A stretch of 64,000 nt of DNA from an uncultured Anaeromusa sp. (GCF_963668665.1 NZ_OY764901.1:362501-426500), one strand, 5' to 3'; shown: positions 52,662-62,254, numbered from the stretch's first letter. Numbers and translations: made by a program. The notes: generated by a model from the sequence alone, not told the origin.

Positions 52662-54038
52662 TTACACCTCTTTTTCTAACAAGTCTTCGTTTTTTAAAGC
52701 GCGCCCACATCCAAGCAGCAAGCCTACGCCTAAAAACGTAGATATTAAAGATGCAAGAAGGATCGCCAATTTAGCCGATTCCAAAAAACTCGCTTCCACA
52801 AAAGCCAAATTAGCAATAAAGATAGCCATCGTAAACCCAATGCCTGCAAAACATCCCGCCGACCACATCTGCCGCCACGACATGCCGCTAGGTCGCTCTG
52901 CAACTCCTATTTTTTCCAAAAGCCAGCATACGCTTACAATTCCTACGGGTTTTCCTAATGAAAGCCCGGCAATAATTCCTAACGACAAAGGCTCGGCCAC
53001 ACCCCCCAATAGTTCCGGTTGAATAGTTACCCCGCCATTGGCCAATGCAAACAACGGCAAAATGGCATACGCAACTGCCGGATGCAACGCGTGCTCCAAT
53101 CGCTGCAAAGGAGTACCCGCGTCTTGATACAATTTTGCAATTTGCGCTAAAACATCATGATAGACTGGATCTGCTAAAACCTTTTTTTCCGAAGAACTTA
53201 AGATCTGCAATTTGCGCGTCAATGCATCGCCTTTTTCTGCTGCATTAGCCCTAGAAATCCGAGATTGCACCGGAATCGCAAAGGCCGCCAGGACGCCAGC
53301 CAAGGTCGCATGCACACCAGAAAACAAAATCGCTCCCCAGAGCAACACTGCTAAGCCTATATACGCACTTACATTACGAACCCCCGAGCGGTTCAAATAG
53401 AGCATAAAGGTAAAAATACCCGCACCAGTTCCCAGCCATCCCCAGACTGGCGCCGGGGAATAAAACAGTCCAATTAACAAAATCGCCCCGATGTCATCCA
53501 CAATCGCTAGCGCCGTCAGAAAAATTTTCATCGTAACCGGTACTCGGCTACCTAGTAAAGACAAAATGCCCAAAGCAAATGCAATATCTGTCGCCGTAGG
53601 AATTGCCCAACCTCTTACGGTATCTGGGCTACCAACTTGAAGTGCTACAAAAAGAACTGCAGGCATAATCATGCCGCCCGCGGCGGCAGCTACTGGAAAT
53701 AACGCTTTTCGCCAAACCGACAGTTCTCCTACGAGAAGCTCCCGTTTTATTTCCAAGCCGATCAAGAAAAAGAACACTGCCATCAAGCCGTCATTGAGCC
53801 AATGATGCAAATTTTTCTTTAAAATAAACTCATCAAGAAAAACCCCCGCATACGACGCATCCCATAGCGCATGGTATTGCTCTTCAAAACTGGAGTTAGC
53901 CCAAACCATACCGATAACTAAAGCCACCAAAAGAAGATTTCCACCCAAAGAATTGGCTTGCATAAACTTTTTAAACGGTTCTGTTACAATATTTTGCAAC
54001 TGCCGTGCCACTCGCAATTTCAATCTGTTTCTGCGCAT
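52662..54038 (-). CDS. nhaA: Na+/H+ antiporter NhaA
   Basis: 458 aa, 12 predicted spans. The transport-site pair of aspartates is present (FLTALAIVDDIGAILLI), as are LNDGLMAVFFFLIGLEIKREL, AIPTATDIAFALGIL and the C-terminal GIGFTMAIFIANLAF. It expels Na+ in exchange for H+ for pH and sodium balance. The protein is longer than E. coli NhaA (388 aa) by an N-terminal extension and a cytoplasmic loop insert. AAGGAGG precedes the start. It lies 18 bases after the RelA/SpoT-domain gene, apparently co-transcribed. Confidence 0.94.
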   Translation of the reverse strand: MRRNRLKLRVARQLQNIVTEPFKKFMQANSLGGNLLLVALVIGMVWANSSFEEQYHALWDASYAGVFLDEFILKKNLHHWLNDGLMAVFFFLIGLEIKRELLVGELSVWRKALFPVAAAAGGMIMPAVLFVALQVGSPDTVRGWAIPTATDIAFALGILSLLGSRVPVTMKIFLTALAIVDDIGAILLIGLFYSPAPVWGWLGTGAGIFTFMLYLNRSGVRNVSAYIGLAVLLWGAILFSGVHATLAGVLAAFAIPVQSRISRANAAEKGDALTRKLQILSSSEKKVLADPVYHDVLAQIAKLYQDAGTPLQRLEHALHPAVAYAILPLFALANGGVTIQPELLGGVAEPLSLGIIAGLSLGKPVGIVSVCWLLEKIGVAERPSGMSWRQMWSAGCFAGIGFTMAIFIANLAFVEASFLESAKLAILLASLISTFLGVGLLLGCGRALKNEDLLEKEV

Positions 54039-54056
54039 AAACTACCTCCTTCTATA

Positions 54057-55466
54057 TTACGCACTCTCTTCTTTCGTCAGAGGAGCAAGCTTCTTTAACG
54101 TGTTCTGCCACAGGTCCGCTGGCAAATGCGGCAACAACTGCTGAATGACGGTTTCTAAAAAATATGCACCTTCTAAAAGTTCACTTCCTTGAGGAGGGAT
54201 ATTTTCATGAAGCAGCACATGACGAAGAGCACGCAAACGAGTCAGCTCTTTTAATGTGTCTTCTCCAATCCATTCCCATTCATACAGCTGACGAATCCCA
54301 CTACTCATTGACGTCCATTCAATTTCCTGCCCTTCCAACAGACTTCGCATCGTGCTTTCAAACAGCATCCACCGAAATAGAAAGAACCCCAATGTCTTTT
54401 GAATTGCATCATCCAATTGCTCTCGCCGTGATTGTCCAGACGCAGTTTCAGAAAGCTCTTCTCGCTGAAGAAGTTGGTAAATCGGGTGATACTCCGGCTT
54501 ATTCATAAATAACGCATCTAAAAATTGTTCCGTTAACGTGTGCCATTCTAAGTCCGTATCCAAGTTCTTCAAATACTCGCATAAATCCTGCGGGTGGTCC
54601 ATACCGATTTTTTTCAAAAATCGAAATAACAGTTCCGCATTCCCCACCGACAGGGTCTCTTTCTCCATCGGAGACTGCTTCCTCACATAGTCTAGCAAGA
54701 AAACGGCTAATTCATAATGGTTGGAGAACGACCTCGGAGGTACATCGACTCTACACCGAATCGCTCGCTGTAATCGCTCTAAACTAATCTCTCCAGCCAG
54801 CACAAGCCCATTTAATTCATCCAAAATAGCCATTTCTTCTTCCGATAGCAATCCATTATACGTCTTATAGGATAAATCGTGTTCCACCTCAGCCCATGCA
54901 TGCATCAAAACCGAAGCAACCTGAATTTCAGCCAAAATCCCTTGATAGTCTTTCATTGCTTCTCCAAAAAACACTCGATAATGGGTCGCTGAGTAACCAG
55001 AAAAACGTTTCTCATATCCTTTCAAAGACCTCGCCGCCTTTTCTATCGGAAACGTCTTTACTTGGCGCACGCTGAAGCAGTCATGGAGAATTTTATGAAC
55101 CTCTTCGCGGTCTCCTGGAAAATACAATGAAATTCTAATCCCTACCAAATCAACAATGTCTGCTTCAATATCTTCGAACGTCTTATATTTATTGATTCCA
55201 TTATTGCTATTACTATATTCTATTTCCCGCTTATAAAGCTTTTCACGCAACCGTTCCACTCGCTTAGCTCGAGAAGTCACAATAGCTCGGATTCCATTTT
55301 GCGCTAATATTTGTTCACATATGTTGGCACCTTCCGCTGCCGCCTGCTGATAAAACGCCCGTTGGTGTTGATATTGGTCTAAAAATGACTCTAGTAAAGA
55401 GTTCCGTCCTTTTTCCAAAATCAGCTTCATTTCCTTGTTTTTTTCCCCACCAAACAAGTACTGCAT
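54057..55466 (-). CDS. RelA/SpoT-domain protein with HEPN-like C-terminal region
   Basis: 469 aa. Residues about 45-205 form an alarmone-synthetase-type domain: DIVDLVGIRI (104-111), GYSATHYRVFFGE (157-169) and AEIQVASVLMHAWAEVEHDLSYK (179-201). The arginine usual after EIQ (EIQIRT) is replaced (QVAS), so activity is uncertain. No HD hydrolase, TGS or ACT domain is present. The C-terminal half is all helical and ends with LRALRHVLLHEN, where R415-x4-H420 matches the RNase-type motif of HEPN domains. It could be a stand-alone alarmone synthetase or a toxin-like effector. GGAGG precedes the ATG at 55466; nhaA follows. Confidence 0.75.
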   Translation of the reverse strand: MQYLFGGEKNKEMKLILEKGRNSLLESFLDQYQHQRAFYQQAAAEGANICEQILAQNGIRAIVTSRAKRVERLREKLYKREIEYSNSNNGINKYKTFEDIEADIVDLVGIRISLYFPGDREEVHKILHDCFSVRQVKTFPIEKAARSLKGYEKRFSGYSATHYRVFFGEAMKDYQGILAEIQVASVLMHAWAEVEHDLSYKTYNGLLSEEEMAILDELNGLVLAGEISLERLQRAIRCRVDVPPRSFSNHYELAVFLLDYVRKQSPMEKETLSVGNAELLFRFLKKIGMDHPQDLCEYLKNLDTDLEWHTLTEQFLDALFMNKPEYHPIYQLLQREELSETASGQSRREQLDDAIQKTLGFFLFRWMLFESTMRSLLEGQEIEWTSMSSGIRQLYEWEWIGEDTLKELTRLRALRHVLLHENIPPQGSELLEGAYFLETVIQQLLPHLPADLWQNTLKKLAPLTKEESA

Positions 55467-55631
55467 TGATTTTTCCTCCTCTGTTCTAAGTTTCCAACCA
55501 GACTCCTCCATATGCTCTGCCCCTGTTTTTCCTTATCAAAGTACGTCTCACCGCTTGTTTTTTCAGACCCCATGAGCTATAATAAAGTCCGTCGGAACAA
55601 GAAATTTTTACCTTGTTTCGATTAGTTTCGA

Positions 55632-55706
55632 GCGGGTGTAGCTCAGTGGTAGAGTACCGGCTTCCCAAGCCGTGGGTCGAGGGTTCGAATCCCTTTACCC
55701 GCTCCA
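55632..55706 (+). tRNA. tRNA-Gly (anticodon CCC)
   Basis: 75 nt with encoded CCA. Acceptor GCGGGTG/TACCCGC, D-loop AGCTCAGTGGTAGAGT, anticodon stem-loop CGGCTTCCCAAGCCG giving CCC (reads GGG), T-loop GGTTCGAATCC. A terminator follows at 55716-55746. Confidence 0.96.
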
Positions 55707-55715
55707 GTTTTTTAC

Positions 55716-55746
55716 AAGCATTCAGCAAAGCGCTGAATGCTTTTTT
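55716..55746 (+). terminator. Terminator of tRNA-Gly
   Basis: GCATTCAGC and GCTGAATGC pair around AAAGC or similar and TTTTTT follows. Confidence 0.92.
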
Positions 55747-55784
55747 ATTAGGCCCTGATGAATAAGAATTCATCAGGGCCTAAT
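55747..55784. terminator. Second perfect hairpin after tRNA-Gly
   Basis: TTAGGCCCTGATGAA and its complement form a 15-bp stem with a six-base loop. T-tracts are short (TTTG on plus). It may end the converging iminopeptidase operon or act as a back-up stop for tRNA-Gly. Confidence 0.55.
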
Positions 55785-55951
55785 TTGTTTGCTATCCTCT
55801 TTATAAAAAAGAATAGGAGAAGCCCTTGGTGACAGGCTCCTCCGAGAATAACGATTATTAAGTTAATATTATTATATAATATAAGACCCGAAAAATCAAG
55901 TTATTGGCATCTACAGAAAGTATTTTATCCCATTTCGCCAGCAACTCTTTC

Positions 55952-56845
55952 TTATTCTGTAGTTTCCCTGCCCTCTATGCGTCGCAAAAAATTCCTCACA
56001 AGTTCAAGATACTCTTGGGGCTTTTCCAGGTGATGCTCGTGCGATGCGTCTTCTATGACCACCATTTCAGAACCAGGCAAGGCCTGCTGATAAATCGCGG
56101 TAGTCTCTGGAGTCGCCTCATCATAACGACCGCAAGTAAACAGAACAGGAACCTTAATTTCTTTTAACCGGTTTACTAATTCGGTATTTTTAAGACTTCC
56201 TGTCATGGTAAACTCACTCGGCCCGCACATACTCAGGTAAACAGGAACACCCATTTTCTCAATAGTTCGGTTCATGGCTTCAGGCCAAGGATTAAGGCGA
56301 CAAACATGCTTACTATAAAACACGCGCATCGCCTCTTGATAAGCTGGTGAGTCAAACTCTTTCATCGCTTCAGCCTGCCGGACAACCGTCTGAATCTCTT
56401 CCGGCAACCCTGCAAGATAATTCTGTTGATCTGCAAGCCAACGGCTGGCGCTAAAAAAGGGGCCTGACAAAATCAAGCTGCATACATGCTGCGGCTTCTC
56501 ACGCAACATGTATTCTCCTGCTAAAAGAGTTCCCCAAGATTGTCCCATAAGATGAATCTTAGTAAGCCCGAGCCCTTCCTGCACCTTGAGCAGCTCATCA
56601 ATAAAGCGGCCATTATTCCACAAGGCAAGGTCATCGGGCCGTTGCGAATTACCGCAGCCAAGCTGATCGTAAAAAATAACAGGCCGTTCATCCGCCAAGC
56701 CTGCTAACGGCTCCAGATAATCATGCGGCGCTCCGGGACCGCCATGCAGAGTTACCAACGGAATACCTGACCGGTCATTGCCTACAATGCGATACCATGC
56801 TTTTCCTCCAGGCACCGTAAGAAACCCTTCTTTTATGGAGCTCAC
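55952..56845 (-). CDS. pip: Proline iminopeptidase (alpha/beta hydrolase)
   Basis: 297 aa cytoplasmic serine peptidase removing N-terminal proline. Oxyanion segment LHGGPGAPHDYLEPL, DQLGCGNSQRP, nucleophile GQSWGTLLAGEY, acid in CGRYDEATPE, and histidine in DASHEHHLEKP. The GTG at 56845 has GAGGAGGG upstream; seven more codons are open before it. It is 21 bases after the acyl-CoA ligase gene, so the two form an operon, although their functions have no obvious link. Confidence 0.88.
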   Translation of the reverse strand: MSSIKEGFLTVPGGKAWYRIVGNDRSGIPLVTLHGGPGAPHDYLEPLAGLADERPVIFYDQLGCGNSQRPDDLALWNNGRFIDELLKVQEGLGLTKIHLMGQSWGTLLAGEYMLREKPQHVCSLILSGPFFSASRWLADQQNYLAGLPEEIQTVVRQAEAMKEFDSPAYQEAMRVFYSKHVCRLNPWPEAMNRTIEKMGVPVYLSMCGPSEFTMTGSLKNTELVNRLKEIKVPVLFTCGRYDEATPETTAIYQQALPGSEMVVIEDASHEHHLEKPQEYLELVRNFLRRIEGRETTE

Positions 56846-56866
56846 AGCAAACCCTCCTCTTCGCAT

Positions 56867-58348
56867 TTATTCTTCTTTCTCTTCCCTGTCCGCTTCTTCG
56901 CCTAACGCCCGGTCACGCAAAACCCGCTTTAAAATCTTGCCGGTCTGATTCTTCGGCAGCACATCCAACACGACAAAGTCTTTGGGAACTTTATACGCCG
57001 CCAGAGCTGCCTGCAAATAGTCGCGCAGCTCTTTTTTGTTAAAAACATATCCTTCCGAAAAAACAAGATACGCCCGGGCCGCCTGGCCGCGCAGTTCATC
57101 CGGCACGCCGATAACGGCAGCCTCCACAACACCGGGATACTTATATAATAATTCTTCAATCTCCCGCGGATAGATGTTTTCGCCGCTGACAATAATCATA
57201 TCTTTGAGGCGATCAACAATGTAAATGTAGCCTTCCGCATCAAGATACGCCAAGTCGCCCGTGTGCAGCCAACCTTGGCGCAAGGCTCTCGCCGTCTCCT
57301 GCGGCAGATTATAGTACCCCAGCATGACATTAGGGCCTTGGACCAAGAGTTCCCCTACTGTTCCCGGCGGCACGATCCCTTTGCCGCCATCTATTTTCAC
57401 AGTCACTTCCGGAAGAGGCCGCCCGATGGAGCAGGGCTTTACTCGGCCTGGCGGGTTCAAGCTCACCACCGGCGAAGCCTCAGACAAGCCGTACCCTTCT
57501 AAAATTTCTTGGCCAAATTTTTCTTGAAACCGCTTGGCTATTTTTTCCGGCAGCGGCGCGCCTCCGGATATGCAAGCGCGCAAGCTCGCCAAATCCGGCT
57601 CTTCTCCTGTGCGCAGCAATACATTGTACATTGTAGGCACCGCATAAATGACCGTAACCTGGTACTCACGGATGGCCGCCAGCGTCTCTTTAGGCGCAAA
57701 AGCGTCTAAAATAGTAATCGCCGCGCCGCCCAACAAGGTCGTCAGCACAGAGCAGGTCCAGGCAAAGCAGTGATACATGGGCAGCACGCAAAGTACGCGG
57801 TCTTCCGGGACCATCGGCAGCACCTGCCGATAGGAATGCGCATTGCTAATTAGATTCCGATGACTCAGCACCGCCCCTTTGGGTTTCCCGGTGGTACCCG
57901 AGGTATAAATAATGGCACAGGGCCGCTGCTCATTTTCCGGACTGTCCTCCAACACCGGCGCCGCCGGATCGTTCGCCAGCGCTACATTCTCTTTAAATTT
58001 CGAAAACACCAAGCGTGTTACAGGCAAATCCATATCCCGTTCCGTCACCAGATGCTTTACCTGGGCATCTTGCAAAATATACGCTGCCTCTTGTTCCGTT
58101 AATTGAAAGTTAAGAGGCACCACGACCGCCCCCAAACTAACAATGGCCAAGTAGCTGTACACAAATTCCACACAGTTTTTAGAAAAAAGGCCTACATTTT
58201 CTCCTTCCCGAACGCCCTGGGCGTAAAAAAAGTTGCGATAGGCTGCAACATTGCTTTGCAATTGCCTGTACGTAACCGCTTCATCGCGGGCCCCCAGAAA
58301 AGCAAAATCCTCTTGTTTTCCCTGAAATATCAAATGATGCACTAGCAT
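56867..58348 (-). CDS. AMP-forming acyl-CoA synthetase (long-chain fatty-acid-CoA ligase type)
   Basis: 493 aa ANL-superfamily enzyme activating a carboxylic acid with ATP and CoA. Motifs: P-loop-like YTSGTTGKPKG, YGLSEASP, GWLHTGDLAYLD, DRLKDMIIVSGENIYPREIE and the C-terminal catalytic lysine in PKNQTGKILKRVLRD. Sequence does not fix the chain length. The ATG at 58348 is used; a TTG eight codons upstream is possible. It is the first gene of an operon with proline iminopeptidase. Confidence 0.88.
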   Translation of the reverse strand: MLVHHLIFQGKQEDFAFLGARDEAVTYRQLQSNVAAYRNFFYAQGVREGENVGLFSKNCVEFVYSYLAIVSLGAVVVPLNFQLTEQEAAYILQDAQVKHLVTERDMDLPVTRLVFSKFKENVALANDPAAPVLEDSPENEQRPCAIIYTSGTTGKPKGAVLSHRNLISNAHSYRQVLPMVPEDRVLCVLPMYHCFAWTCSVLTTLLGGAAITILDAFAPKETLAAIREYQVTVIYAVPTMYNVLLRTGEEPDLASLRACISGGAPLPEKIAKRFQEKFGQEILEGYGLSEASPVVSLNPPGRVKPCSIGRPLPEVTVKIDGGKGIVPPGTVGELLVQGPNVMLGYYNLPQETARALRQGWLHTGDLAYLDAEGYIYIVDRLKDMIIVSGENIYPREIEELLYKYPGVVEAAVIGVPDELRGQAARAYLVFSEGYVFNKKELRDYLQAALAAYKVPKDFVVLDVLPKNQTGKILKRVLRDRALGEEADREEKEE

Positions 58349-58423
58349 GGCAATCACTCTCTTCTTCTTCAAACTTTACGTTCGTATCAAAATATGAGTA
58401 TACCATACTTTGCAGCCACCGTC

Positions 58424-59623
58424 TCAGGACAGTTCTTTATTCAACTCCACCTTGGAAGCTAATACATGCCGGCCATGGACCAGCACATATACGCCCCAGA
58501 CGGCGATAACGAAAAAGCTCAGCAGCCAATACATGTGCCCTAAGCCAAAGGAAGAAACCAGCGTCCCCAAAAGATACGCACCCGCAGCCAGGCCCAAGTC
58601 TAAAAAGGTAAAATACGTTGCCGTCACCACGCTGGCGCGTTCGGGCCGCGATTTTTGCACCGCAATGGTTTGTACTGTCGGCACAAGAACCCCGTAACCA
58701 GCGCCAATCAAGGCCGCCGCTCCCAACATACCCACCATGGAAGGCATAGCTCCCAAAAGAATCATGCCAGCCGCTAAAAGTGCAAACGCCGGATACAACA
58801 CTACATTGGGGCCATGTAAATCCATAATGCGCCCGGTGAAAACCCGCACCATGACAGCACAAAACGCCAGAACCACAAAAAACCAGTCTGTCAGCTCCGC
58901 CAACCCTTGTTCTTTAGCATACACCGCTGCAAAGGTCAGCACGCCTGCATACGCGATCGACACAAGCAAAATCACGCTGCACACAGGGATAGCCTGCCAT
59001 TCCAAAAGTTTCTTCGGTGAAAAAGTAAGCCCTTGTGCAAAGGCGACTTGTGTTTTCTCCCGAATCGGTAACAACAAGGCCCAACCGAGCAAGGTCGAAA
59101 GACCGCAAAAAAGGAAAATCGCCTGAAAGCCAAAAAGAGCTTCCAATTTCAAACCCACAAACGGGCCAATAGCGGAACCGGCCGTTACTACCGTAGTCAA
59201 GTATGCGATGCCCTCCCCTTTACGGCTGTCCGGCACAAAACGACTGCCCATGGACATAATGGCCGTATTGGCAATAGCAAAACAAGCTCCGCCAAAAAAG
59301 CGCACTGACAGCACCCACAGCGGCTGCGCCGCCACTAAAAACAACAGATGCGAGAGAAAGAAAAGAAAGGAGCTGCCCAGCAGCACCTTGCGATGTCCAA
59401 AGCGACTTTCCAAACCCGCCGTCTGCGTACGAAACAAGACCGACGCCAGTAAAAACAAGGCATTGCTTAAGCCGGCCATTTCCACGCTCTGCCCCAATTC
59501 TTCCAATACATACAAGGGCATAATCGGTAAATACAGCGAATATGGCACAAAAACAAACAACATCCCCAGAATTGTCAATATATAGCGTTTGGTCCACAAT
59601 GATTCCGAATTACTCTTGCTCAT
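58424..59623 (-). CDS. MFS efflux transporter
   Basis: 399 aa, about 12 membrane spans. The N-terminal half has the MFS loop motif GLESRFGHRKVLLGSS, and there is a clear second six-span half (FTGRIMDLHGPN). The setup with an upstream MarR gene suggests drug or toxic compound export. The start at 59623 follows AGGTGG and overlaps the marR 3' end by 14 bases, so the two are translationally coupled. The frame reads back further into the marR region, but that part is only an overlap artefact. Confidence 0.85.
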   Translation of the reverse strand: MSKSNSESLWTKRYILTILGMLFVFVPYSLYLPIMPLYVLEELGQSVEMAGLSNALFLLASVLFRTQTAGLESRFGHRKVLLGSSFLFFLSHLLFLVAAQPLWVLSVRFFGGACFAIANTAIMSMGSRFVPDSRKGEGIAYLTTVVTAGSAIGPFVGLKLEALFGFQAIFLFCGLSTLLGWALLLPIREKTQVAFAQGLTFSPKKLLEWQAIPVCSVILLVSIAYAGVLTFAAVYAKEQGLAELTDWFFVVLAFCAVMVRVFTGRIMDLHGPNVVLYPAFALLAAGMILLGAMPSMVGMLGAAALIGAGYGVLVPTVQTIAVQKSRPERASVVTATYFTFLDLGLAAGAYLLGTLVSSFGLGHMYWLLSFFVIAVWGVYVLVHGRHVLASKVELNKELS

Positions 59624-60062
59624 GCGTTGCCACCTCATTTTCCTTCCATTGGTCCGCGTTCTGTTGCAAACGCTGCAGCGCCTGTAAAAGCGCCTGCAGC
59701 TCCTCAGCCGTAAAATCAGCCAGCACTGCCTGGCGATGCCTGCCTGTACATTCCATCCAGCAGGCATAGGCCTGTTTCGCCTTAGCCGCCAAGGCGACCT
59801 TGCGTTCCCGGCGGTCCAAGCCTTCTTTGCGCACCACAAGGCCTTTCGCTTCCAGCTTGGCGACGCTCTTGGAAATCGCCGCCGCCTCTAAATGCATATA
59901 CTCAGCCAACGCTTTTTGCGTCAACTCGCCCCACTTGTCCAGCGACGTCAGCACCGCCCATTCCGAGGCGGAAATCCCATAAGGCGCCAACACTTGGTTG
60001 ACGCCTTTGTCAATGCCGCGTACCGCTTGGTGCAACCCGTGAAAAATCCCGTGCAAATCCAT
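59610..60062 (-). CDS. MarR-family repressor
   Basis: 150 aa winged-helix protein (GISASEWAVLTSLDKWGELTQKALAEYMHLEAAAISKSVAKLEAKGLVVRKEG and wing DRRERKVAL). No cysteine in the DNA-binding half. It probably represses itself and the coupled MFS transporter through the palindrome at 60096-60107. The ATG at 60062 follows GGAGGG; a GTG two codons upstream is possible. Confidence 0.9.
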   Translation of the reverse strand: MDLHGIFHGLHQAVRGIDKGVNQVLAPYGISASEWAVLTSLDKWGELTQKALAEYMHLEAAAISKSVAKLEAKGLVVRKEGLDRRERKVALAAKAKQAYACWMECTGRHRQAVLADFTAEELQALLQALQRLQQNADQWKENEVATHEQE

Positions 60063-60095
60063 CGACACCCTCCTGTTTTACGGTTTTAAAAATAC

Positions 60096-60107
60096 TTAAC
60101 CGGTTAA
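60096..60107. promoter_or_regulatory. Operator palindrome upstream of marR
   Basis: TTAACCGGTTAA is a perfect 12-base palindrome about 35 bases before the marR start, within an AT-rich promoter region. The likely binder is the MarR protein itself. Confidence 0.65.
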
Positions 60108-60234
60108 CTATTTTTTTGTTAGTGTACTCCTTTGTCTCCTCGCCTGTCAAGGAAATTGCCCTTTCTTTACCTAATTCAGCAAGAAATTACCAGAAAAACG
60201 GCTACGCAGTCTTAGGCAGAGAATGTCTTGAATG

Positions 60235-60260
60235 CAAAATAGGGCTCCTAATGGAGCCCC
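60235..60260 (-). terminator. Terminator of the hydrogenase operon
   Basis: Minus strand GGGGCTCC-ATTA-GGAGCCCT followed by ATTTTGC. It lies 40 bases after the hybB-like stop. Confidence 0.75.
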
Positions 60261-60300
60261 TTATAACAACATAACTTTTCGTATACCCTTTTTAAGTCGT

Positions 60301-61485
60301 TTAATGATTCTCCAGTTCCGCCTCTGCCAGACGATGCTGCATTGGAACTTTTTCTTTGTCCGCTTTCGGCTTATAGTCTAAAATATAAAAATTCTCCACA
60401 ATAAAGCAGTACAACAAACAGCCCATCGCCAACAGCGCCGCACTGACAATAATTTCCCAGATCGACGGAAAATACAAGCTTTTTCCTTCCATGACCATTG
60501 CGGTAATCGCCGTGTTCAGGCGGTTCATGATGACTCCTAGGCTGGTTAGTACGCCGTAAGTCAGAAGGCCGTTCTTCGTACGCCCCCAAAGGGTAAATAG
60601 AATTCCCAAGGGCAAGCAAAGGCACAGGCCCATTTCAAAAAAGAAAAACCAACTCTGCAAATTCCCCTGGAATACCAGCGGCCACAATCCCCTTACCGTA
60701 AAATCATGCACCTTCAGTAAGAGGTACAAGAACATCATAACGCCGCCAATATAGGCTAAGCCGCGCAAAACATGGAGCGGCACCGGATGACGAAACACGC
60801 GGCCGGACAAAATGGACTCCACGCATACCATCGCCGGGCCCACAAAAAAAGACGACAGCAGAAAGTAAGCAGGCAGCCATTCGGACCACCACAAAGGATA
60901 CACCTTGTGCACGGCGATCAAGAAAAGCGCTCCTAAAGATGATTGGTGCAGCGTAGGCAGTACAACGCCAATAATCATCAGCACCGGAATCATCTTTTTA
61001 AAATACAGATGCCATTTCCGGCCGATACGTTCTGTAACAACCTCGCCGAATTCCAGAAATTGGATGCTTGTGTAAATGGACACACACCAAAAAACTTCAA
61101 ATAACACCGACGCGTGGCCCCAGGAAACAAAGGGCCGCCAGAAATTAAACCATTGGCCGATATCCAAAAAGAGGCCAGCCATAACCAACAAATAGCCTAA
61201 AAGAGAAGTCAACATGGCCCCCCGGGCCACGGGATAGTAACGATCCTGATGCAAAATATGCACAATCAGCGCCGTCGAATAACCGCCGCCAGCCAAAGCA
61301 ACGCCGGTCAGAACGTCAAAAGCGATCCAAAGCCCCCAGGGCCATTCATCGCTTAAATTCGTCACAGCGCCCATGCCGGTAACCAGCCGAAAGACAATGA
61401 CAATAATTCCAAGCAGCGCCACCGCCGTCAGGAAGTACCGTGCAGGCGTTACTGTAAAGTTCCAGCCAAACAAGTTAACTTTCAT
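60301..61485 (-). CDS. HybB/NrfD-like membrane quinone-reactive subunit
   Basis: 394 aa, about ten membrane spans. LSDEWPWGLWIAFDVLTGVALAGGGY, LDIGQWFNFWRPFVSWGHASVLFEV and LPTLHQSSLGALFLIA are typical of HybB (hydrogenase-2 membrane subunit) and the wider NrfD/PsrC family, which bind quinone without heme. It should connect the hydrogenase to the menaquinone pool. The ATG overlaps the end of the HybA-like gene by 11 bases. It is the last gene of the operon. Confidence 0.9.
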   Translation of the reverse strand: MKVNLFGWNFTVTPARYFLTAVALLGIIVIVFRLVTGMGAVTNLSDEWPWGLWIAFDVLTGVALAGGGYSTALIVHILHQDRYYPVARGAMLTSLLGYLLVMAGLFLDIGQWFNFWRPFVSWGHASVLFEVFWCVSIYTSIQFLEFGEVVTERIGRKWHLYFKKMIPVLMIIGVVLPTLHQSSLGALFLIAVHKVYPLWWSEWLPAYFLLSSFFVGPAMVCVESILSGRVFRHPVPLHVLRGLAYIGGVMMFLYLLLKVHDFTVRGLWPLVFQGNLQSWFFFFEMGLCLCLPLGILFTLWGRTKNGLLTYGVLTSLGVIMNRLNTAITAMVMEGKSLYFPSIWEIIVSAALLAMGCLLYCFIVENFYILDYKPKADKEKVPMQHRLAEAELENH

Positions 61486-62254
61486 CTTCTTCGCCGCCTT
61501 CCTTGTCTTCGTCTTTCAGACGCCGCCGACGCCGCGTATACCAGGACATGCCTGCCAAAAAGCCGCCCCAGCCTACAGCCAGCCATGGAGTCTGCGACAA
61601 AAATCCTTGTGTATACGCAGGCAAGCTTTTTTCGCCCAGCTTTTCCGGAAAACCAAGCTGCGCAAAAGGTACATCCGAAAGATATAGCCAAGAAGTACCG
61701 CCGATTTCCTTTTCACCATATACCTGGGGCACATAAGAACCATTTTGCAAGCGACGATGCGCCTCAGCCAACAACTCTGAGCGCTCTCCATATAAGAGCG
61801 CCTGGGTCGGACAAGCGCCGGTACAAGCAGGCGCCTCTCCCGCAGCTAGCTTAGACGAACAAAACTGACACTTAGCCACCAGCGGAATTTGCTTGCCCCA
61901 CTCATATTTTGGCACTTCAAAAGGACAGGCCACCATACAATACCGGCAGCCTACGCACAACTCCGGATGATAGATGACCGCGCCGCTCTCATCCCGCTGC
62001 AACGCTTTAGAAAAGCAGGCCGACACGCACGCCGGTTCCAGGCAATGCATACACTGCTTTTTCACATACCGCCGCTGACTCCCGTTTACCTGGCGTTTCT
62101 CCAAAATCGTCCAATTGCGCTCGTTTAGCTGCGCCTTGGAACCGCTGTGGGGAACCTGCTCGTCGTAAACCAGTCCGTTCCACAGCTTGCATGCCACCGT
62201 ACAGGCTCCGCAGCCAATACAGCGCGTCACATCTACCAATACGCTTTTCGGCAT
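61475..62254 (-). CDS. HybA-like ferredoxin subunit with C-terminal membrane anchor
   Basis: 259 aa. Four [4Fe-4S] motifs: CIGCGACTVACK, CMHCLEPACVSACFSKAL, CVGCRYCMVACPFEVP and CQFCSSKL...CTGACPTQAL. A membrane span near residue 222-242 (WLAVGWGGFLAGMSWY) is followed by a basic and acidic tail. It lacks its own signal peptide, so it may be exported together with the Tat-bearing catalytic subunit. It should carry electrons from the hydrogenase to the HybB-like subunit. The start overlaps the hydrogenase stop (TGATG). Confidence 0.9.
   Translation of the reverse strand: MPKSVLVDVTRCIGCGACTVACKLWNGLVYDEQVPHSGSKAQLNERNWTILEKRQVNGSQRRYVKKQCMHCLEPACVSACFSKALQRDESGAVIYHPELCVGCRYCMVACPFEVPKYEWGKQIPLVAKCQFCSSKLAAGEAPACTGACPTQALLYGERSELLAEAHRRLQNGSYVPQVYGEKEIGGTSWLYLSDVPFAQLGFPEKLGEKSLPAYTQGFLSQTPWLAVGWGGFLAGMSWYTRRRRRLKDEDKEGGEEDES

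Noticed and set aside
55486..55773. 95-codon minus-strand frame with a GFEPSTHGLGSRYSTTELHP segment
   Set aside because: It is the reverse translation of the tRNA-Gly gene, a common false gene.
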